Below are positions 15,591-24,299 of a stretch of DNA of 64,000 nt, piece by piece. The stretch comes from Nocardia jejuensis NBRC 103114 (GTDB lineage: Bacteria; Actinomycetota; Actinomycetes; Mycobacteriales; Mycobacteriaceae): the NCBI RefSeq assembly GCF_001613145.1, contig NZ_BDBU01000044.1:1-64000 (forward strand), written 5' to 3'. The translations under genes and the position numbers were made by a program. Under the pieces are notes generated by a model that did not search any database, was not told the origin of the DNA, and worked only from the letters and a program-made list of their open reading frames with translations. Each line of letters starts with the position of its first letter. Within the stretch, counting starts at the first letter, position 1.

Positions 15591-17637
15591 TCAGGGTCTG
15601 GGTGAAGAACTCGTAGATCAGCGCGGCCTGGAACGCGGACTGCTTGTTGTCCGCCGCGCCGCCGTGCCCGCCCTCGATGTTCTCGTGGTACCAGATCGGA
15701 TGGCCCTGCGCCTCGAGCAGCGCCGCCATCTTGCGGGCGTGCCCGGGATGCACGCGATCGTCCCGGGTGGAGGTGGTGAGCAGGATCGGCGGGTATTGCG
15801 CTGTGGCGCTGGTGTTCTGGTACGGCGAGTACTCGGACAGGTACGCCCACTCGTGCGGCTTGTCGGGGTCGCCGTACTCCGCGATCCAGGACGCGCCCGC
15901 CAGCAGCAGGTGATAGCGCTTCATGTCCAGCAGCGGAACCTGGCACACGATGGCGCCGAACAGCTCCGGGTACCGGGTGAGCATGACGCCCATCAGCAGA
16001 CCGCCATTGCTGCCGCCGACCGCACCGAGCTGATCATGGGTGGTGATGCCGCGCGCCACCAGATCCTTGGCGATACCGGAGAAGTCCTCGTACACCTTGT
16101 GCCGGTTGGCCTTCTGCACCGAGGTGTGCCATTGCGGCCCGTATTCGCCGCCACCGCGAATATTGGTCATCACCCAGGTGCCACCACGCTCGAGCCAGCC
16201 CATGCCGGAGGCGCCGCTGTAGGCGGGCGTACGGGACACCTCGAATCCGCCGTAGCCGGACATGATGGTCGGGCCGGGCGCGTTCGCGGTATCGCGGTGA
16301 CGAATGACGAAGTACGGCACCATGGTGCCGTCCTCGGAGCGGGCGAAGTACTGCTCGGTCTCGACGCCCTCGGCGTCGAAGAACTCCGGCTCTCGTTTGA
16401 GCACCTCGGTGGCTCCGCCGACCGAACTCGACAGCAGGGTGGTGGGAGTGGTGAAACCACTGGTGGAGAGCATGAATTCGTCACCGCCCTCCAGCGGGTC
16501 CAGATTCATGACGCTGGTGGTGGCCATCGGCGGCGCGTCGGCGAGATCCTCGCGCACCCAGCCGTCCGGGCCGTCGGTGAGCACGTGCAGTTTGGTCTGC
16601 ACGTCCTGCAGCGTGATCAGCAGCAGATGGTTCTCGGTCCAGCCGTAGCCGTGCAGCGAGGTGTGCTCGTCCGGGGTGAAGACCACCTCGAAATCGCGTG
16701 CCCCGGAGAGGAATCGATCGAAGTCGATGGACAGCAGCGCGCCCGCCGGATAGCTGTTCCCGCCCACCTCCCACGGCGACTTGAGCCGCACCAGCAGGCA
16801 ATTGCGGTACCAGGATTCCGAGGCGTCGGTGGGCACCTCGATCCGGCGCAGCGAACCGTCTGCCTCGACCAGGTACACCTCCTCGTTGAAGAAGTCGGTG
16901 GCGCGGCCGACGAAATGCCGTTCGTAGCCCGGGGTTCGGTCGTAACCGGCCGAGACCGCGACATCGCCGGGCTCGCCCTCGAAGACGGTCTCCGCCTCGG
17001 TCAGCGGGGTTCCGCGCTTCCAGCGCTTGGCGATTCGCGGATATCCGGAATCGGTGAGCGAGCCCGGTCCGAAATCCGTTCCCACATAGACGGTGTCGAG
17101 ATCGATCCAGCGCAGTTCGGATTTGGCCTCCGGAAGATGGAAGCCACCGGCCTCGGGTTCCAGGAAAGTCTTGGTGTCGAGCACGAATTCGCGCACCACC
17201 TTGGCGTCCGCGCCACCGCGGGAGAGGCTGATCAACGCCCGCGACTGTGCCGGGCGCAGCACCGCCGCCCCGCCCCACACCCAGTTCTCGCCTTCCTCGG
17301 CGGCCAGCGCGTCGAGGTCGATGAGCACCTCCCAGGACGGTTCGTCCTTGGCGTACTCGGCGAACGTGGTGCGCCGCCACAGACCCTTCGGATGGTCCCC
17401 GTCGCGCCAGAAGTTGTAGAGCCATGCTCCGCGCCTGCCCGGATACGCGATGCGGGTGTCGGTGTCGAGCATGGCCAGAATGCGCGATTCGAGGTCGGTG
17501 AACCGGTCCGACGACGCGAACCGGTCCATCACCACCCCGTTGTGCGCGCGTGCCCAATCCAGGGCGTTCTCACTGGTGACCTCTTCGAGCCACAGGTAGG
17601 GGTCCGTCACGCTCTCTCCAACACCGGTCATGCCCAC
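15571..17637 (-). CDS. Prolyl oligopeptidase-family serine peptidase (S9A)
   Basis: This 688-residue enzyme opens DPYLWLEEVTSENALDWARA, the hallmark of prolyl oligopeptidases. It has a beta-propeller middle and a C-terminal hydrolase domain. The nucleophile Ser (about 543) is in AVGGSNGGLLMG, the Asp (about 626) in STRDDRVHP and the His (about 658) in IEGGHGG. GYGGFEVSRTPAYSG is another conserved block. It cleaves short proline-containing peptides in family members and has no signal peptide, so it is probably cytoplasmic. It follows closely downstream of an MDR-reductase on the opposite flank but is likely its own unit. Confidence 0.92.
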   Translation of the reverse strand: MGMTGVGESVTDPYLWLEEVTSENALDWARAHNGVVMDRFASSDRFTDLESRILAMLDTDTRIAYPGRRGAWLYNFWRDGDHPKGLWRRTTFAEYAKDEPSWEVLIDLDALAAEEGENWVWGGAAVLRPAQSRALISLSRGGADAKVVREFVLDTKTFLEPEAGGFHLPEAKSELRWIDLDTVYVGTDFGPGSLTDSGYPRIAKRWKRGTPLTEAETVFEGEPGDVAVSAGYDRTPGYERHFVGRATDFFNEEVYLVEADGSLRRIEVPTDASESWYRNCLLVRLKSPWEVGGNSYPAGALLSIDFDRFLSGARDFEVVFTPDEHTSLHGYGWTENHLLLITLQDVQTKLHVLTDGPDGWVREDLADAPPMATTSVMNLDPLEGGDEFMLSTSGFTTPTTLLSSSVGGATEVLKREPEFFDAEGVETEQYFARSEDGTMVPYFVIRHRDTANAPGPTIMSGYGGFEVSRTPAYSGASGMGWLERGGTWVMTNIRGGGEYGPQWHTSVQKANRHKVYEDFSGIAKDLVARGITTHDQLGAVGGSNGGLLMGVMLTRYPELFGAIVCQVPLLDMKRYHLLLAGASWIAEYGDPDKPHEWAYLSEYSPYQNTSATAQYPPILLTTSTRDDRVHPGHARKMAALLEAQGHPIWYHENIEGGHGGAADNKQSAFQAALIYEFFTQTLIDRTTP

Positions 17638-17662
17638 ATTGTTGCCGACTCGGTGCCGGGGG

Positions 17663-18676
17663 TCAGCCCAGGCGGACGAGCATCTTGCCGGTATTGGCGC
17701 CCGAGAGCACGCCGAGGAACGCCGCCGGAGCCTGATCGAGACCCTCGTACACGGTCTCCCGGGTGCGCAGGGTGCCCTCGGCCAGCCAGCCCGCGGCCTT
17801 GCCGATGTACTCGCCGAACAGCGGGAAGTAGCTGTTCACGAGCATGCCGCGCAAGGTGATCTCCTTGGTGGCGGCCAGGAACAGATCCGGCGTGTGCGCG
17901 GGCTTGTTCCCGTTGTAGCCGCTGATCGCGCCGACCAGCGCGATGCGACCGCCGGGCCGCATGGCCTCCACCGCGACTTTCAGGTGCTCTCCGCCGACGC
18001 TGTCCAGGTAGACGTCGATGCCCTCGGGTGCGGCGGCGGCCACCTGCCCGGCGAGATCACCGGCGCGGTAGTCGATCGCGGCGTCGTAGCCGAACTCCTC
18101 GCGCAGCAGCGCGGTCTTGACCGGTCCGCCCGCCGAACCGACCACCCGGGCCGCGCCGAGCGCCTTGGCGATCTGCCCGGCGACGCTGCCGACCGCGCCC
18201 GCCGCCGCGGAGATGAAGACGGTGTCGCCGGGGCGGACCTGTGCGACATCGGTCAGGGCCGCGTAGGCGGTCAGGCCGGTGGTGCCGAGCGCGCCCAGGT
18301 AGTGCCGCGGTGCGGCCAGGGTGGTGTCGACCGCGGTGGCTGTCGCGGCATCGATGGCCGCCAGGTCCCGCCATCCGGCGAAATGGGTGACCGTGGCGCC
18401 GACCGGGATTGCCGCGGAACGTGATTCGATGACCTCACCGATCGCCGAGCCCTCCAGGGCCGCGCCGATCTCGAACGGCGGGATGTAGGACTCCCTGTCG
18501 TCCATCCGTCCCCGCATGTACGGATCCACCGACATCCAGGTATTGCGAATCAGGATCTGGCCGTCCTCCAGCTCGGCCACCGGACGCTCCACGAGGTCGA
18601 AGTTCGCGCCGGTCGGCACACCCTCGGGACGCGAGGCGAGCTGGATCTCACGAGCGGTACGAAGCTGAGTAGTCAT
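17663..18676 (-). CDS. Zinc-free MDR oxidoreductase (NADP-dependent)
   Basis: This 337-residue medium-chain reductase shows the PTGR/leukotriene-B4-dehydrogenase pattern. It has NTWMSVDPYMRGRMDD near the N-terminus, LGTTGLTAYAAL, the Rossmann motif AAAGAVGSVAGQIAKALGA, and DVYLDSVGGEHL. Zinc ligands are absent. Such enzymes reduce activated C=C bonds (alkenals, quinones) with NADPH. The ATG at 18676 has a weak AAGG site; longer open frame upstream is not coding in character. An AraC regulator lies upstream in the same orientation, 245 bp away. Confidence 0.9.
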   Translation of the reverse strand: MTTQLRTAREIQLASRPEGVPTGANFDLVERPVAELEDGQILIRNTWMSVDPYMRGRMDDRESYIPPFEIGAALEGSAIGEVIESRSAAIPVGATVTHFAGWRDLAAIDAATATAVDTTLAAPRHYLGALGTTGLTAYAALTDVAQVRPGDTVFISAAAGAVGSVAGQIAKALGAARVVGSAGGPVKTALLREEFGYDAAIDYRAGDLAGQVAAAAPEGIDVYLDSVGGEHLKVAVEAMRPGGRIALVGAISGYNGNKPAHTPDLFLAATKEITLRGMLVNSYFPLFGEYIGKAAGWLAEGTLRTRETVYEGLDQAPAAFLGVLSGANTGKMLVRLG

Positions 18677-18921
18677 GGCGCACTTACCTTTTCGTCTGAG
18701 CGAGTGGATCGTTAGATCCGATGTCCACAACGTTATGGCGGCCCTGCGCCGCCTCCCAGGTCCGCCGATGACACCGCCCGGTCCAAATGTGCCGAGGGCC
18801 GATCCGTACCGCTTCGCCCGGACCACAGGTCGGCCGGTGCGTGCGCGGTCTCCGGGCGCTCCCCGGCAGTCGGTGAGCAGTGCGCGGCGGCCGGAGCCCC
18901 GGTCCGGATCTCCGGAGTCGG

Positions 18922-19953
18922 CTACCCCCGGTGACGGGTGGGGGAGGTGCCGGACCAGCGGTGGAAAGCCTTGCGCAGGGCGCGGTCGTCGGTGAAACCG
19001 AGGCGGGCAGCCACCGTCACGGTGGAACGACCCTCCGCCAGCAGGGATTTCGCCTGTTCGTAGCGGGCGAGGTCGACTTCCCGACGCCAGGTGGTGCCCT
19101 GATCGGAGAGCTGACGCTGCAGGGTGCGCCGGCCCAGCAGCAGGGTGCGCGCGACGGTGTCGAGCGTGGGGTCGCCCGCGTCGAGCGCCTCGGCGAGGGC
19201 CGCGCGGAAGGCGTCCAGGGGACCGGCGATGACCCGCGCACTGCTCAGCACCAGGTCGGCATGGCTGCGCAGCAGGTTCGCGAGCATCGGATCCGCCCGT
19301 TGCAGAGGTGCGTTCGCGTCCGCGGCGTCGAAGGTGATCGAGTCCGCGGGCGCGTCGAATTCGATGTCGGCGGTGCCGAAGGCCGCGATCAACTCCGCGT
19401 GATCCGGCGGCGCCGCATGCCCGAAGGTGATGCGCCGCGGGCGAACCGGACGGCCGGTGGCCTCGCGTGCCCGGCGAAGATAGTAGCCGAGTACGTACTC
19501 GTTGACCACCGCGGCAACGGCGGGATCGCCTGCGGTGGTGCGGAATCCGATGGTCAGCTCGCCGTCGGCGCGCAGCTCGAAACCCTCCTCGGCGGCGGTG
19601 ACCAGGCGGTGATAGGGCTGGGCGCGGTGCAGGGCGTCGGTGAGCGTGCTCCCGGTGGTCACCAGGTAGTCCCAGGTATCGAGCGTGCCCAGCGGGGCGG
19701 CCCGGACCACGGCCAGACCGCCTCCCGGCCCGGGGCGGGCGTGTGCGATCGACTCCCACAGTCGCACCAGCGAGGTCAGCGGTATGCGATTGAGTGCCGG
19801 GGTCAGGGTGGCGTCGTCGGCGCCGTGCACCGCGGCGATCGTCTCGGCGGAGACGCCGGCGCGCAGCGCGGAATCGCGGACCAGCCGGATCAGATGGGTC
19901 GAGACGCTGCCGTCGGCCGGGCCGACACAGTCGAGCGGGTTCACCCGCCCCAC
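18922..19953 (-). CDS. AraC-family transcriptional regulator
   Basis: This 343-residue protein has an N-terminal ligand-type domain found in OruR/ArgR-like AraC proteins (LTDALHRAQPYHRLVT, RADGELTIGFRTT). It ends in a double helix-turn-helix (TLQRQLSDQGTTWRREVDLA, VTVAARLGFTDDRALRKAFH). It may regulate the MDR reductase immediately downstream; this is inferred from adjacency and orientation. The ATG at 19953 is accepted; an alternative start near VSTHLIRLVRD would give the usual family N-terminus. Confidence 0.88.
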   Translation of the reverse strand: MGRVNPLDCVGPADGSVSTHLIRLVRDSALRAGVSAETIAAVHGADDATLTPALNRIPLTSLVRLWESIAHARPGPGGGLAVVRAAPLGTLDTWDYLVTTGSTLTDALHRAQPYHRLVTAAEEGFELRADGELTIGFRTTAGDPAVAAVVNEYVLGYYLRRAREATGRPVRPRRITFGHAAPPDHAELIAAFGTADIEFDAPADSITFDAADANAPLQRADPMLANLLRSHADLVLSSARVIAGPLDAFRAALAEALDAGDPTLDTVARTLLLGRRTLQRQLSDQGTTWRREVDLARYEQAKSLLAEGRSTVTVAARLGFTDDRALRKAFHRWSGTSPTRHRG

Positions 19954-20029
19954 GTTAGCGACCGGGCCGTCCGGTACCGCTCGGTAGGATTGCCGCTTCG
20001 ACGCCGCATCGCCCCGAGGAGGTCCCGAA

Positions 20030-21082
20030 TTGCCGCATCAGCGCCCGGATCGATCCCGGCCCCGGCTGTGGGAGCAGCACTGCTGCCTGCCGCTGCTCCC
20101 GAGTGCGGCCGTCGGTGACCTGACGCGCTATCGGCTGGGTTCGTATCTGTCGGTGAACGTGGGCTTCTCGCTGCATTCGAGCCGTGACTCCTTGGAGCTG
20201 CTGGACCTGTTCCGCCGGGACGCGCTGTCGGACGGGCGTTTCCGGCTCGTCGGGTCGATCGATGACGCGTGGCCGGCGGAGACACTCGTACCGGAAGACG
20301 CTGTGGCGCCGGGTGACTCCACCGCTGTGGATCCGGACGAGCTGATCGCCCTGGCCTTCGATCTGGAGGACTCCGGCCCGCTCGACGGTGATCTCGACAA
20401 TGTCGAACTGTTCTACTCGCTCGGCGTGCGCTCCCTGCTGCCGAGCTACAACCACGCGAACGCGGCAGGCTGCGGCTGTCTCGATACCGAGGACACCGGC
20501 CTCACCGCCTACGGCCGGGACCTGGTCCGGACGCTGAACGAGGTCGGCATGTTCGCCGACGGCTCGCACTGTTCGCGCCGCACCGGACTGGACATCTCCG
20601 CCACCACCACCGCCCCGATGATCTACAGCCACTCGAATTTCGCTGCCCTGTGGGAGCATCCGCGCAACATCACCGACGAGCAGGCCCGCGCCTGCGCCGA
20701 GACCGGCGGAGTGATCGGCATCAACGGCGTCGGAATCTTCCTGGGCCGCAACGCACCCGCCGCCCACGCCGACCGAGTCGAGGCCATGGCCGATCACATC
20801 GCCTACGGCGCGGAGCTGGTCGGCATCGAGCACATCGGCATCGGTTCGGACTATTCCTTCGACGATTTCAACGAGGAGATCGCCGAGAACCCGGAAGCCT
20901 TCTCCGACGCCTACACCCGCTGGGGCCCGATTCAGTGGACGCCCCCGGAGGATCTGCTCGGCGAATCGACGGTCCCCGGTCTCGACGAGGTGCTCGCGAA
21001 GCGCGGATTCAGCGAGGCCGACCGCGCCGCGATCTTCGGCGAGAATTTCGCCCGGGTCGCCCGCGAAGTCTGGCGCGACTGA
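20030..21082 (+). CDS. M19-type membrane dipeptidase homologue
   Basis: This 350-residue protein has the renal-dipeptidase layout: DGSHCS and YSHSN (zinc His residues), GGVIGINGVGIFLG, GIGSDYSFDD, and ENFARV near the end. The first zinc motif, normally H-x-D in a GHNDLP-like context, reads EQHCCLP, so the Asp is replaced by Cys (about 17-19). The usual Glu region reads AFDLEDSGPLDG. The start is TTG at 20030, chosen because GAGGAGG lies 8 nt upstream. Activity may be altered. It has no signal peptide and is divergent from the AraC gene. Confidence 0.82.
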   Translation: MPHQRPDRSRPRLWEQHCCLPLLPSAAVGDLTRYRLGSYLSVNVGFSLHSSRDSLELLDLFRRDALSDGRFRLVGSIDDAWPAETLVPEDAVAPGDSTAVDPDELIALAFDLEDSGPLDGDLDNVELFYSLGVRSLLPSYNHANAAGCGCLDTEDTGLTAYGRDLVRTLNEVGMFADGSHCSRRTGLDISATTTAPMIYSHSNFAALWEHPRNITDEQARACAETGGVIGINGVGIFLGRNAPAAHADRVEAMADHIAYGAELVGIEHIGIGSDYSFDDFNEEIAENPEAFSDAYTRWGPIQWTPPEDLLGESTVPGLDEVLAKRGFSEADRAAIFGENFARVAREVWRD

Positions 21083-21152
21083 GACAGCTAGACTCGTTTC
21101 GCTGCCCCGATCCACTCACGTTCCGCTCACGCCGACCGAGAGGATTGAACGG

Positions 21153-21458
21153 ATGACTCAGCTCGACCGCACCGTCCAGAAGTTCGTCGACGCGCTCAAC
21201 GCGAACGACGCGGACGCCTTCTTCGCCACCCTCGCCGAGGACGCCTCCATGTCCGACGACGGCAACGAGCGCGATCTCGCCCAGTGGACCGAATCGGAGA
21301 TCTTCTCCACCCACGGCCGCATGAAGGTCGAATCGGTCTCCGCCCCCACCGAATTGGTCGCCGACTACAGCAACGATCGCTGGGGCGGCATGCGCACGGC
21401 CTGGCGTTTCACCGTCCGCGACGGCCTGATCAGCCGTTTCGAAACCGGCCAGGCCTGA
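21153..21458 (+). CDS. NTF2-like/SnoaL-fold protein
   Basis: This 101-residue protein starts TVQKFVDALNANDADAFFAT, a typical opening helix of NTF2-like folds, and ends with strands VADYSNDRWGGMRTAWRFTV and ISRFETGQA. It belongs to the polyketide-cyclase/ketosteroid-isomerase-like superfamily. Catalytic residues cannot be assigned. It sits 70 bp after the dipeptidase homologue and may be cotranscribed. Confidence 0.75.
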   Translation: MTQLDRTVQKFVDALNANDADAFFATLAEDASMSDDGNERDLAQWTESEIFSTHGRMKVESVSAPTELVADYSNDRWGGMRTAWRFTVRDGLISRFETGQA

Positions 21459-21573
21459 TTCCGGACGCGCGGCCCGCTGCGGCGCGGCGTGAGCGCCGCG
21501 CCGAGTGTCCGCGATCTCACCGAGGCGGGGGATGGCTGAGTGCGATCGGCGCGACAGGGTTAGGCTCGGTCTC

Positions 21574-22977
21574 GTGACTTCCCACTACGATGTCGTCGTT
21601 CTCGGCGCTGGTCCCGGCGGTTACGTCGCCGCGATCCGTGCCGCTCAACTCGGCCTGCGAACAGCGATTGTCGAGCAGAAATACTGGGGTGGCGTGTGCC
21701 TGAACGTAGGCTGCATCCCTTCCAAGGCACTGCTGCGTAACGCCGAACTGGCCCATATTTTCACGAAGGAAGCGAAGACCTTCGGCATCAGCGGGGAGGC
21801 CAGCTTCGATTTCGGCGCGGCCTTCGATCGCAGCCGCAAGGTCGCGGACGGCCGGGTCAAGGGCGTCCACTTCCTGATGAAGAAGAACAAGATCGACGAG
21901 TTCGACGGTCTCGGCTCGTTCACCGACGCGAACACGCTCTCGGTCGCGCTCACCAAGGGCGGCTCGGAGACCATCACGTTCGACAACGTGATCATCGCGA
22001 CCGGCACCACCACCAAGCTGCTGCCGAACACGCAGCTCTCGGCGAACGTGGTGACCTACGAAGAGCAGATCATGACCCGGGACCTGCCCGGCTCGATCCT
22101 CATCGTCGGCGCGGGCGCGATCGGCATGGAGTTCGCCTACGTTCTGAAGAACTACGGCGTGGACGTGCGCATCGTCGAGTTCCTGGACCGCGCGCTGCCG
22201 AACGAGGACGCCGACGTCTCCAAGGAGATCACCAAGGCGTACAAGAAGCTCGGCGTCACCATCACCACCGGTGCGGCCGTGCAGTCCATCGACGACGACG
22301 GCTCCAAGGTCACCGTCGCGATCAAGGACAACAAGTCGGGCAATGTCGAGACCGTCACGGTCGACAAGGTGCTGCAGGCCGTGGGCTTCGCGCCGCGCGT
22401 GCAGGGCTACGGCCTGGAGAACACCGGCGTGCAGCTGACCGATCGCGGCGCGATCGGCATCGACAATGTCATGCGCACCAACGTCCCGCACATCTACGCC
22501 ATCGGTGACGTCACCGCGAAGCTGCAGCTCGCGCACGTCGCGGAGGCGCAGGGCGTGGTGGCCGCGGAGACCATCGCCGGTGCGGAGACCCTCCCCATCG
22601 ACGACTACCGCATGATGCCGCGCGCGACGTTCTGCCAGCCGCAGGTGGCCAGCTTCGGTCTCACCGAGCAGCAGGCCAAGGACGAGGGGTACGACGTCAA
22701 GGTCGCCACCTTCCCCTTCACCGCCAACGGCAAGGCGCACGGCCTCGGCGACCCGAACGGCTTCGTCAAGCTGATCTCGGACACCAAGTACGGCGAACTG
22801 ATCGGCGGCCACCTCATCGGCCCCGACGTCTCCGAACTGCTGCCGGAGCTCACCCTGGCCCAGAAGTGGGACCTCACGGTCAACGAACTGGCGCGCAACG
22901 TGCACACCCACCCGACCCTGTCGGAGGCGCTGCAGGAGGCCATCCACGGCCTCGCGGGCCACATGATCAACTTCTGA
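21574..22977 (+). CDS. lpd: Dihydrolipoyl dehydrogenase (E3)
   Basis: This 467-residue flavoprotein disulfide reductase has FAD motif VVVLGAGPGGYVAAIRAA, the redox disulfide GGVCLNVGCIPSKALL (Cys 42 and 47), NAD motif ILIVGAGAIGMEFAYVLKNY, and the C-terminal His-Glu pair in HTHPTLSEALQEA. It reoxidises dihydrolipoamide for the pyruvate/2-oxoglutarate dehydrogenase complexes and, in mycobacteria, the peroxynitrite reductase system. The start is GTG at 21574; the longer frame upstream is rejected because MTSHYDVVVLG is the family N-terminus. In mycobacteria lpdC lies near ramB, which is 14 kb away here. Confidence 0.96.
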   Translation: MTSHYDVVVLGAGPGGYVAAIRAAQLGLRTAIVEQKYWGGVCLNVGCIPSKALLRNAELAHIFTKEAKTFGISGEASFDFGAAFDRSRKVADGRVKGVHFLMKKNKIDEFDGLGSFTDANTLSVALTKGGSETITFDNVIIATGTTTKLLPNTQLSANVVTYEEQIMTRDLPGSILIVGAGAIGMEFAYVLKNYGVDVRIVEFLDRALPNEDADVSKEITKAYKKLGVTITTGAAVQSIDDDGSKVTVAIKDNKSGNVETVTVDKVLQAVGFAPRVQGYGLENTGVQLTDRGAIGIDNVMRTNVPHIYAIGDVTAKLQLAHVAEAQGVVAAETIAGAETLPIDDYRMMPRATFCQPQVASFGLTEQQAKDEGYDVKVATFPFTANGKAHGLGDPNGFVKLISDTKYGELIGGHLIGPDVSELLPELTLAQKWDLTVNELARNVHTHPTLSEALQEAIHGLAGHMINF

Positions 22978-23007
22978 TCGAAAATCCGATCGGGCGATCG
23001 AACACTG

Positions 23008-23048
23008 CGGCCCGGTACCGGCGTAAACGCCTGGTGCCGGGCCGTTTT
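23008..23048 (+). terminator. Intrinsic terminator of lpd
   Basis: A long GC stem starting CGGCCCGG and closing CCGGGCCG around a TAAA loop is followed by TTTT (23045-23048). It lies 30 nt after the lpd stop. Confidence 0.85.
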
Positions 23049-23135
23049 CGGCGGTACCCGACTATGCCGCCGGCTCGCCGCGACGCCGAACCCGCGCGCG
23101 GAACGTCCGGGCGCGGGGTCAGCCGGCGGTACCGC

Positions 23136-23612
23136 TCACCGGCGGCGCTCGTGGAGGCGGCGGTGCAGCGCCCGGATGCGATCGGTGAATTCCGGGAAGG
23201 GGCCCGTCACCGGGATGTTCGGGGCGATCGCGGTGATGGGCAGCGCCGCGACCGGGCCGGGCGGGACGCCGAACTCGGTGAGCCATCCGGTGAGCTGTTC
23301 GGTCGAGGCGGCGTAGACGATTCGGCCCAGTCCCACCCAGGCGTGGGCGGCCGAGCACATGGGGCAGTGCTCGCCCGAGGTGTAGACGGTGGCGGTGGAA
23401 CGGGCTGCGGGAGTGAGGTTTTCGGCCGCCCACCGGGCGAGGGCGAATTCGGGGTGCTGGGTGTCGTCGCCGCCGGAGACGCGATTGCGATCCTCGGCCA
23501 GCACCGCGCCGTCGGCGGCGACCAGGACCGAGCCGAAGGGCTCGTCGCCCGCGTCGAGGGCTTCGGTCGCGAGGGCGACGCAACGCTCGAGGTGCTTCAG
23601 ATCGTCGGTCAT
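23136..23612 (-). CDS. Nucleoside/guanine deaminase-like enzyme
   Basis: This 158-residue cytidine-deaminase-fold protein has zinc motifs DDTQHPEFALARWA (His 53; catalytic Glu 55; family usually HAE) and SGEHCPMCSAAH (Cys 83 and 86). This class includes guanine deaminase and tRNA adenosine deaminase; the length and the TSGEHCPMCS form favour a free-base or nucleoside deaminase. The ATG at 23612 gives the family start MTDDLKHLERC. It converges on lpd across the terminator. Confidence 0.85.
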   Translation of the reverse strand: MTDDLKHLERCVALATEALDAGDEPFGSVLVAADGAVLAEDRNRVSGGDDTQHPEFALARWAAENLTPAARSTATVYTSGEHCPMCSAAHAWVGLGRIVYAASTEQLTGWLTEFGVPPGPVAALPITAIAPNIPVTGPFPEFTDRIRALHRRLHERRR

Positions 23613-23773
23613 CGTGCTCCGTTCGACGGGGTGCCGATCAAGGGGTGCGCTCGCCGCGGCCTGGGCAGGGCGCCGGGCCCTGTCGGCCCGCAGCACCGAT
23701 TATCGGTCGCGGGCGGTGGGCGCACGGGTCATCGGCGCGGCGGATCGTCGAGTCCGGGTCGGCAGGGTCCGGA

Positions 23774-24193
23774 TCAGTCGCGGTGATAGGTGTTCTGGGC
23801 CGTGAGGATCGCATCGATATTGGATTCGAGGATCTCGATCAGGCCCATGAGTTGATCGGCGACCTTCGCGCCCAGATCGGTGAGGGTGTACTCGACCTGC
23901 GGCGGAATCGATTGCTGGACCTCGCGATGCACCATGCCGTCGCGTTCCAGGGTCTGCAGGGTCTGCGAGAGCATGCGCTCGCTGATGCCGTCCACGCGCC
24001 GGCGCAGGGCGCTGAATCGGTACGGGCCCTCGCGCAGGGCGGCCAGGGCCAGCACACCCCAGCGGCTCGCGACGGCCTGCAGTACCGGGCGTGAGGAGCA
24101 GTTCCGCGCGAAGACGTCGGCTTCGAGCGCGGGGTCGTTCGTGAAGGCCAGGCCGGGGTCCTGGTCCGGACCTGAATCGGGCTGGGTGCTCAT
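23774..24193 (-). CDS. HxlR-family transcriptional regulator
   Basis: This 139-residue winged-helix protein matches HxlR: NCSSRPVLQAVASRWGVLAL, REGPYRFSALRRRVDGISER, MLSQTLQTLERDGMVHREV, then YTLTDLGAKV. The lone Cys in RNCSS corresponds to the redox-sensing Cys of the QorR/YodB group. It is divergent from an NmrA-type reductase, the same arrangement as qorR-qorA-type quinone-response pairs, so it likely represses that gene until quinone or oxidant stress (inference from family precedent). Confidence 0.88.
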   Translation of the reverse strand: MSTQPDSGPDQDPGLAFTNDPALEADVFARNCSSRPVLQAVASRWGVLALAALREGPYRFSALRRRVDGISERMLSQTLQTLERDGMVHREVQQSIPPQVEYTLTDLGAKVADQLMGLIEILESNIDAILTAQNTYHRD

Positions 24194-24237
24194 GAATCGA
24201 GGTTACCTAACTCTTCGGTTGTGGTGCGGAATAGTAT

Positions 24238-24258
24238 GTGCTTACTATTAGTTAGTAC
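24238..24258. promoter_or_regulatory. Candidate HxlR operator
   Basis: An imperfect palindrome GTGCTTACTA-T-TAGTTAGTAC (8 of 10 arm positions pair) lies in the 106-bp divergent gap, 44 nt from the HxlR start and 41 nt from the reductase start. Its AT-rich GTAC-ended form resembles known YodB/QorR-type operators. Confidence 0.6.
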
Positions 24259-24299
24259 CAACGAATCAAGCAGTTAATTCCCGTCACCTGGAGGTAGTC

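Noticed and set aside
15466..17859. 797-residue plus-strand frame opposite the prolyl oligopeptidase
   Set aside because: Shadow of the oligopeptidase, which has an intact catalytic triad on the minus strand.
18677..19759. Extension of the MDR reductase frame to 698 residues
   Set aside because: The added region is a shadow of the AraC gene and has no signature; the reductase is complete from 18676.
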